DNA from: Crotalaria pallida
Lineage: Eukaryota; Streptophyta; Magnoliopsida; Fabales; Fabaceae
Assembly (NCBI GenBank): GCA_037953625.1
Contig: CM075650.1
Span: forward strand, 3,288,501-3,352,500
Length of the DNA stretch: 64,000 bases
Direction: 5' to 3'
A program made the position numbers and the translations under genes. Of this stretch, positions 57,780 through 64,000 are shown one piece after another (positions within the stretch are counted from its first letter, which is position 1; each line of letters starts with the position of its first letter). A model generated the notes under the pieces. The model saw only the letters and a list, made by a program, of their open reading frames with translations, was not told the DNA's origin and did not search any database.

Positions 57780-58150
57780 AATTGAATTCGCTTGAAAAGT
57801 GACAGGTATTTGGACCTATAGTCCGTACACCTAAAGGTGTAAAGTCAGATAGATACAAATGTGTTTTTGTACATAAGCGAAATTGTAAATAAGAAATTAT
57901 GAGATATAAAGTAAGATTGATAGCCCAAAGAATTTCACAAAGACCTGACATTGATTATGAGGAATAATACTTCTCTGTGGTGGATGCAAGTACTTTTCGA
58001 TACTTGATTAGTTTGGCAATATATAAAGGATTCAAATTGTGTCAAATGATTTTATATCAGATTTTTATGGCTAACTTGATTAATAACATATATATGAATA
58101 CCCCTTAAGGACTCAATATGCTCGAAGCATATGCTTGTACTATTTAATAT
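57780..58150 (+). pseudogene. Copia reverse-transcriptase fragment
   Basis: Readable pieces include CVFVHKRN, YKVRLIAQRISQRPDIDYEE, and FSVVDASTFRYLISLA with IYMNTP, corresponding to the N-terminal RT of copia elements. In-frame stops are frequent, and the catalytic Asp-Asp motif is not found. Confidence 0.8.
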
Positions 58151-58477
58151 GGTTGAACCATATCCATGGATAATTAAAATGTTTGAAGCATAAAGTGTAA
58201 TATGTCGACACATGCACTTTAATTAGTTAAATTGCAAATGCAATAATTTTGAACTTATAGTTCAAACTCCAAGAGATTTTTAATAGACTCGAAGTTATAA
58301 TTCTAACAAACATAAAATGCATTATATGTTTGCAGCCATTATCATGGTTCATTCGAGAATGATATCATTATATCAATATGAGAAATTTCAGAAGAATTAA
58401 GGATATTGATATATACATGTATATATCTATTTAGATTTAACTAATAATTTATGTTTTTTAAGTTATATATTGTTTGA

Positions 58478-58479
<2 letters not shown>

Positions 58480-58513
<34 letters not shown>
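58480..58513. repeat. (AT)n microsatellite
   Basis: A dinucleotide run of about 34 bp inside the decayed copia element. Confidence 0.9.
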
Positions 58514-58516
<3 letters not shown>

Positions 58517-59218
58517 TCATGTCATGCAATCATGGATATGTTTATGGCAATTGTTTGAGAATACTTATATGATTATGGTTCATGTTATGTATTTATTTTA
58601 GTATTTATGTAGTTTTATTTTAATACTGTTTGAATTACTTAAAGTTAAAGGAAACATTTCAATAACAACTAATTTATATGATAATCTCTATTAGATTGTT
58701 AAATGTCATATGTGACTTAATATGTCATCTGATATTAATTTATTAGCAAGATATTGTTATTCATTCACAGGAAGAAGTTGGAATGAAGCTAAACACACAT
58801 TTTAAGATGATAAATTGAATATTATTAGAATTCCTGAAGAGCTTCCAAATGTTGTATATTGCTTAAAGAAATAATTTGAAATGAAAGATTTGGAAAGAAC
58901 AAAATTTTGTTTTGAATTACAAATGGAATATTTAATGAAATTTTGGTACATCATGAAACCTATGTTGCGAAGGTAATAGTGTAATATCTCAGAGATAATT
59001 GTTTGCATCAGGGAGAGATATAAATATGCACTGCACTCTTTTTCCCTTAGTCACGATTTTTTCCCGATGGATTTTCCTGGCAAGGTTTTTAATGAGGCAG
59101 CATCCAATTGCGTAAGAAGAATTGTGTACTCTTTTTCTTTCACTAATTTTTCTTACAGGGATTTTCTTATGAATGTTTTTAAAGAGACATATTCTCTTAA
59201 TAGTCATCCAAGGGGGAG

Positions 59219-59464
59219 TGTTATAAACAATTCATATCTATCTAATTAGTGGATGACTATCTATTGGATTGTGTTTATATTTAGTTGATACCACTCCATA
59301 TTAGGGTGGATTGTGTTTATATTTAGTTGATACCACTTCATATTAGGGTTTCCTATCTCCCTATAAATAGGATTCAACTATGATGTAAAATGTACACTGA
59401 ATATATCACAATATATTGTTTCCTCTTTTCTTCTCTTCTTCCTTATTTACATACGTTTCATAAA
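59219..59464 (+). repeat. 3' LTR (246 bp) of the decayed copia element
   Basis: It aligns with the 5' LTR almost completely, with a few substitutions, a short CT-rich insertion near the end and one base lost in the final CATAACA. The high LTR identity contrasts with the badly decayed interior. Confidence 0.9.
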
Positions 59465-59732
59465 ATTTTGTCTTTAGTGGATTTGTTGCTATTTTATAAA
59501 TTCTAAAGTATATTGATATATAATCATCTTGGAAATACCACACAAAATTGGATTTTTCATGAATATCTTTTATATAAAGTTCTGTCATTTAGTTCTCAAA
59601 GAATTACGCATATTCAAGGTGATTGAATATTGCTCATTCTGTCTTATAAGATGATAAAACAAGATACTTCATCCGTTTTATTATTTTGGTAAAAAAATGC
59701 AAAAAAGTTTATTCCAACTTAAAGTAAAAATG

Positions 59733-59901
59733 CCAACGAGCTGTTGGTGCAGTGGTGTCAGGGGCTGCACTTGATAGGGTAAATCACAGTTTGATCCCCC
59801 GCAATAACGTTGGGAGAGGAATAAAACCTTAACCCCGGGACCTCCCTCGAACTGGATTAGTCGGCTTAGTGGACCGGATACTAGGGTACAAACAAAAAAA
59901 A
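59733..59901 (+). mobile_element. tRNA-derived SINE, 11-bp TSD
   Basis: TTGGTGCAGTGG (box A-like) and AGTTTGATCCC (box B-like) are followed by a CCGGGACC-type body and an A-rich tail. AAGTAAAAATG flanks it exactly (59722-59732 and 59902-59912). The body shares the GGATTAGTCGG / GGACCGGAT-type end with the SINE at 39241-39429. Confidence 0.9.
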
Positions 59902-59912
59902 AAGTAAAAATG

Positions 59913-61090
59913 ATAAATAAAAAATTTTAAAAATTGTATATTATATGTTTGATTGAGCAAGTAAGGGACGACACATCTAATTACCAAAAGAAATAAGATA
60001 TTACGATCAATAATTTTTAATATTTGATTGTTACCTTCAATTCCGTAAACGTCGATGGAAGAACAGTGCAACATATATTAATTGTAATGATTTGCAAATT
60101 TGTATAATAATAATTTGTAATCATATTAAACGGATAATTCTCTTATTTTTCATTGATTTCTTTAACTTTTACTAAGATGATGGGTTGATGGTAGTAAAAT
60201 TTTGTTCTAAACTAAGTTAAAGTAATTAATGAAAAACTTAGAAATTGCAAATTTTGAATTGTGATTGATTGATCAATGCAAAATGTATTAAATTTGTTGT
60301 TTGATAATTGATTGATGTGAGACAAATCATTAAATACATATTTTTTTTTAAAATTTTAACTTTTGCAATTTTTTTACCTTTCTTATGAGATAGAAAAGTA
60401 GAAATTTAATTTCACAATAGTTTAAATCATGTTTGGTCCTTATATACATCAATTTTTGGTTCCTGATGTAACAAAACGAAAAAAATTATTTCAGAATTTT
60501 TTTTTTCTCAATCTTATGATTGAACATGACATGATTTATTGGCGAAACAACCGTAAAGATCACCAAGCGGATTGAGCTCCATTCCCAAACACTTCAAACG
60601 CAGAGTGACAGGTTTATTTTGGAAACAATCTTTGCTCAGGTTATGCATTCTACTTCTTCAGTCTTTGCACAGTTTAAAAAAAAATGCATGACATTATATT
60701 CTCCTCTTACATGTCATGGCACTAGAACCTTCCCAATTAAATCTTCTTTGCCGGATATCACTGATGATGAATAAGGTCAATTGTACATTGTTTGTGTAGG
60801 AGGATTAGTTAGCTGTCTATATAATCTTATTTAAAGAAGTAATTTGATTTATAAAGGGTGTAAATAATCTTTGCACTAGAGTGATTTTAGCAGATTTTCC
60901 GCAGGCCCTTTATCGGATCGAATTCAATGATTCTTTTTAGTGAATAGGATTTATCAATCCAGCAACACTAATATGATCAAACTTAAAAACTTTGTTTTTT
61001 ATTTTCTTTGATCATCAACAAAGCTAAAGCCTGGAAAGCAGATTAAACAAAACGGGAAAAAGTAATCTTATAGACATCCTCACAAATAAA
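59913..61090. other. Repeat-derived intergenic DNA
   Basis: The stretch 60180-60420 resembles the Stowaway-like element at 61836-62075 (shared TTGTGATTGATTGATC). Near 60540-60600 a fragment with AAAGATCACCAAGCGGATT resembles the SINE at 61515-61715. No gene is recognised. Confidence 0.45.
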
Positions 61091-61420
61091 AGAAAAAAAT
61101 CAAAAAGACAAATAAGTGAGCATTAGTGGCCCTTATTAGCCATGAAATTCGCGCATCGCTTGGCTTTTCTGTAAATGTAGCTAAGGGATACGTCCACTCC
61201 AAACGTAATAAATTCCTGATCTCACCAACAATAAGAGGAAAACAAGGATGACTCATGGCACAGTGTTTTGTAACTAGAGTCCATTTTCATCTCCAAAGTA
61301 TGGATCTCAAGCTGCTTAACAAGTATGAGACCCCATAAAAGTGTTCAAAGTTCAACCTATGTAGAGGAACACATTCCCAATTTACAATGGAAATCTTGCA
61401 CATATTATCTTGTTGCTAAA
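61090..61420 (-). pseudogene. LINE RNase H-like fragment
   Basis: The minus strand reads LEIHTLEMKMDSS followed at a distance by YRKAKRCANFMANKG, the pattern seen in the middle and C-terminal part of the RNase H domain of plant LINEs. It has stops and no start. Confidence 0.6.
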
Positions 61421-61514
61421 ATATAGTAAGTTTTGATTTTGGTCCTTATAATTTTTTTTTATATTTTTAAAAATTTTAGTTTTAATCCTTGTCGATAATG
61501 TTTTAATATCATAA

Positions 61515-61715
61515 ATGGCCTTCTTTTTTTTTTTTTACGCACCAAGGATATTTTTCAGTCGATAGGCGAAAACTAATTTCTTTCGAGGCATAAAGATCAC
61601 CAAGTGGATTTTGCCTCTTCCAACAAAACCTTTTTCATATCCACTAACAATGACAGAAATCAAACCCGTGACATCATACTTAAGGAACTCAGTCATATCT
61701 ACTAACTGTGTTGGA
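61515..61715 (-). mobile_element. SINE-like retroposon, minus strand
   Basis: On the minus strand TTAGTAGATATGACTGAG (box A region) and GGGTTTGATTTC (box B-like) precede a body that ends in a poly(A) run (plus-strand poly(T) at about 61525). Target duplications are not clear. Confidence 0.6.
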
Positions 61716-61835
61716 CCTTGTTGATTCATAATTGATCATTAATTATTAATATAACACGTGTCACATATGACATCAGCCACATCATTGTCAACTACTAAAA
61801 TCAAAATTTCAGAAAATAATCAAATATAATAGTTA

Positions 61836-62075
61836 CTTCCTCCGTCTCACAAGCATAGTTAAAAATGTCTAAATTTTTTCTTCCAAACTATAGTTAAAAT
61901 AATTAATGAAAAATTTAGAAATTGGAAACTTTAAATTGTGATTGATTGATCCATGCACAATGCATTAAATTAGTTGTTTAATAATTGGTTGATGTGTTAG
62001 ACGAACCATTAAATGCATGTCTCCTTAATTTTTTGACTTTTGAATTTTTTAACCATCCTTGTGAGACGAAAGAAA
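61836..62075. mobile_element. Stowaway-like MITE, 240 bp
   Basis: Inverted ends CTTCCTCCGTCTCACAAG and CTTGTGAGACGAAAGAAA are bordered by TA (61834-61835 and 62076-62077). The inner arms continue the pairing through GTTAAAAA. Confidence 0.8.
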
Positions 62076-62354
62076 TACAATAAAAGAAAGATAAGTATAA
62101 AAACCTATGAAATCATATCTCATTATATTTACAAGAACAAAAACATATTTAAACTATTAAAAATTTCATATCACGGGCTTCACTTTCCTTAATATGATCT
62201 GGGTGCCGGTTTCAGTGGACTTTCTTGGGGTTTGGTGCACGCGGCACTTGACATTTTTTACCGGGTCCATCCCGTTTCTCCGGTATATATTTTTTAAATT
62301 CGTTAAATTTAAATAGGGATAAAACGATAATTTTGGTGATTATTATTTGTACGT

Positions 62355-62955
62355 CTCGACAGAGGCGTATGACATTTTTTATTATACTTACATAAATAAG
62401 ACAAAAACAAGGTACAACAACACATTGTATAGCACGTATATGTACATCGCAGCATTGACGTAGGCACTAGCACATGACATATAGACACTAGAACTTCTCA
62501 CACTTGCACTTTTCGTTCACACTTGCACGTACTGCTGCAGTATTATGTCCTATGCCTCAAGTGAGGAGTATAATTATTTTTATTTATACACCTACGTCTT
62601 ATGCGAGATGTAAAGCTGGTGTATATAATGTTAACATCTACGTCTTGAATAAGACGTAAGGCTTTTTTATTTATTTCAAAAACATTCTACGTCTTGACTA
62701 AGACGTGCGTGTTAATTTTTATCAAAAGAAATAGGTATTAAATTTATTAAAAAAACACACTACGTTTCATCTAAGACGTATGAGTTAATTTTTTAAAACA
62801 CTCTACGTCTCACCTGAGACATAGGCGCAATTTTTTTATAGACTCTACGTCAAAATTAACACGTATGTGCATTTTTTTAAAACACCCTACGTCCCAACTA
62901 GGACGTAGGTATTAATTTGCCCAAAACGCCCTACGTCCCAGCATTGACGTACGTT
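62355..62955. repeat. Array of spaced CTACGTC / GACGTAG palindromes
   Basis: About nine units of the form CTACGTCttN-aaGACGTAG recur every 50-70 bp, separated by AT-rich spacers. It resembles in design, not in sequence, the CACTA subterminal array at 853-1307. No terminal CACTA motif is visible nearby, so its element is not identified. Confidence 0.75.
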
Positions 62956-63487
62956 TTTTTTTAATAAATTAGCTTAGTTTTTGAGGTAGGTTTTTTTTTA
63001 TAATAAATTTGTTGTATTCAACCTTTAAAAATTTGTTTTCTTCAACCATTTCTTACAGAGTATGCAAACCACAAAAAACATAACACCAGAAACCGAAATA
63101 TTTGGGGAAGAATGAAAGGGGCAATTAAAAACCTTAATACAAATAAGGAATCTTCAGATTCAAAATTGATGCTGGGAGTGCTGAATCAACGACATACAAA
63201 GTCTTTTGGTGACTGGATTTGAGGAGTTTGATTGCCAAAATTTTGATTCCTTCTCAGATCTTGGCCAAAATCGAAACCGTCAGGGATAAGGGGAAACTGA
63301 AAACGAACTGGAAATGGAAACCGAAGAAGGAGAAGGAGAAGGGGAAACCAAACCCGAAGCGGGAGAAGTGAAAATCGAAACAGTGATTTAAGAAGGTCGA
63401 GTGTGAGGCCATCCATCATGGACATGGAATGGAGCTATGTTTGTAATAATAAAATAAAACTCCCTGACCTCAAAATTTAATTTAATA
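62956..63487. other. Interval of unclear nature, GC-richer centre
   Basis: From 63180 to 63420 the sequence is purine-rich with repeated GAAACCGAA / GGAGAAG motifs. A minus-strand frame there (63425-63186) is Leu, Phe and Pro rich and looks like low-complexity sequence. It may be the interior of the element carrying the palindrome array. Confidence 0.35.
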
Positions 63488-63787
63488 CTCCCTCCGGTCC
63501 TTATTATAGGGCATATTTAACCGAATTACACATACCAAGGAAAGTAGTTGGTTTTATGAATTCTATGAGAATATATTGTAACATTACAATTTTACCCTCT
63601 TAACTTTTCTTGGAAAATATAATTCACACTCATTAATGAACAACAAAAAACACATAGATAGTCAAAACATTTAATAAGGGCAAAAAAGAGAAAAATTAAT
63701 AAATGATGCATAAAAAATATAAAGTGACTTATAATTAGAACCAAGAAAACTTTCTAGAATGTGACCTATATATAGGACCGGAGGGAG
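63488..63787. mobile_element. Stowaway MITE, 300 bp
   Basis: Ends CTCCCTCCGGTCCTTATTAT and the inverse of ATATATAGGACCGGAGGGAG are bordered by TA (63486-63487 and 63788-63789). The near-perfect TIR and the Stowaway consensus CTCCCTCCG make this the clearest and probably youngest Stowaway in the window. Confidence 0.9.
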
Positions 63788-63789
63788 TA

Positions 63790-64000
63790 TTAAATACAAT
63801 GTGTTATTACGCTACTGCCCTCATCCATGCCAAATTTTAATGTTTTGCTTTTTTACCGGATTACCAGGTTGTCGGTTGCCTTCACTTGTCCGTACAAATC
63901 CATTTACACATGGAGTGCACGCTGCACCTGACAACTTTGGTTCATTGAAGCCGTGACCATGATTTAAATACTTCTTCAACTACCCTTCTCGATTCCGAAC
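63790..64000. other. Window end, nothing assigned
   Basis: A GC-richer stretch near 63855-63950 resembles the one at 62200-62290 (both have TGCACGC with GCACYTGACA), suggesting a repeat pair around the palindrome array. Confidence 0.35.

Larger units (their letters stand above)
53445..59464 (+). mobile_element. Decayed Ty1/copia element with both LTRs, TSD ATTTT
   Basis: LTRs at 53445-53686 and 59219-59464 enclose a 5.5-kb interior. ATTTT flanks both outer edges (53440-53444 and 59465-59469). The sequence just after the 5' LTR reads TGTTATCAGCACGA, a typical copia primer-binding context, and AAGGGGGAG just before the 3' LTR is the polypurine tract. The interior keeps integrase and RT fragments in plus sense but with many stops. 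Confidence 0.9.

Noticed and set aside
63186..63425. Leu/Phe-rich minus-strand frame as a membrane protein
   Set aside because: It is low-complexity antisense of a purine-rich tract, with no other gene signs.

Overview
The window is plant nuclear DNA: AT-rich, with intron-split genes and dense, nested transposons. Sequence style and the mix of repeats (Stowaway-like TA-flanked MITEs, tRNA-derived SINEs, Ty1/copia and Ty3/gypsy remnants, a Helitron, MULE-type elements) suggest a papilionoid legume, but species is inference. I recognise four apparently intact protein-coding genes; nearly everything else is transposon or transposon debris.

Genes: (1) a selenium-binding protein / methanethiol-oxidase family gene at 10635-15066 (+), seven coding exons, 479 aa; (2) a METTL18/HPM1-type protein-histidine methyltransferase at 26319-30940 (+), nine coding exons, 307 aa; (3) a second selenium-binding protein gene at 33166-37425 (-), seven exons of exactly the same lengths, 479 aa; (4) an intronless GT47 (MUR3/XLT2-type) glycosyltransferase at 48577-50094 (-), 505 aa. 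Genes 1 and 3 form a convergent inverted duplication with the methyltransferase gene and a transposon nest between them.

Layout: 1-1494 CACTA-type terminus next to a LINE RNase H fragment; 1500-4074 solo LTR splitting that fragment; 4.5-10 kb small inverted-repeat elements and a retroposon; 10.2-15.2 kb SBP copy 1; 15.2-25.2 kb a nest in which a LINE is split by a Ty1/copia element whose 5' LTR is split by a 1.7-kb Pack-MULE-like element; 25.3-26.2 kb a MULE-type element just upstream of the methyltransferase gene; 26.3-31 kb that gene; 33.1-38 kb SBP copy 2; 38.4-46.2 kb MITEs, SINEs and truncated gypsy and copia remnants; 48.6-50.1 kb the GT47 gene; 51.0-53.3 kb a Helitron; 53.4-59.5 kb a decayed complete copia element; 59.5-64 kb SINEs, Stowaways, a LINE fragment and a second palindromic array.

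Many element boundaries are set to the base by target-site duplications visible in the sequence. The best candidates for something undescribed are a family of palindrome-array elements (four copies, 8-bp target duplications, units of the form CCGCC...GGCGG), the Pack-MULE-like element carrying a coiled-coil exon, and the inverted SBP pair whose amino-acid differences all lie in the first four exons. I see no operon, phage, CRISPR or other prokaryote-type system.
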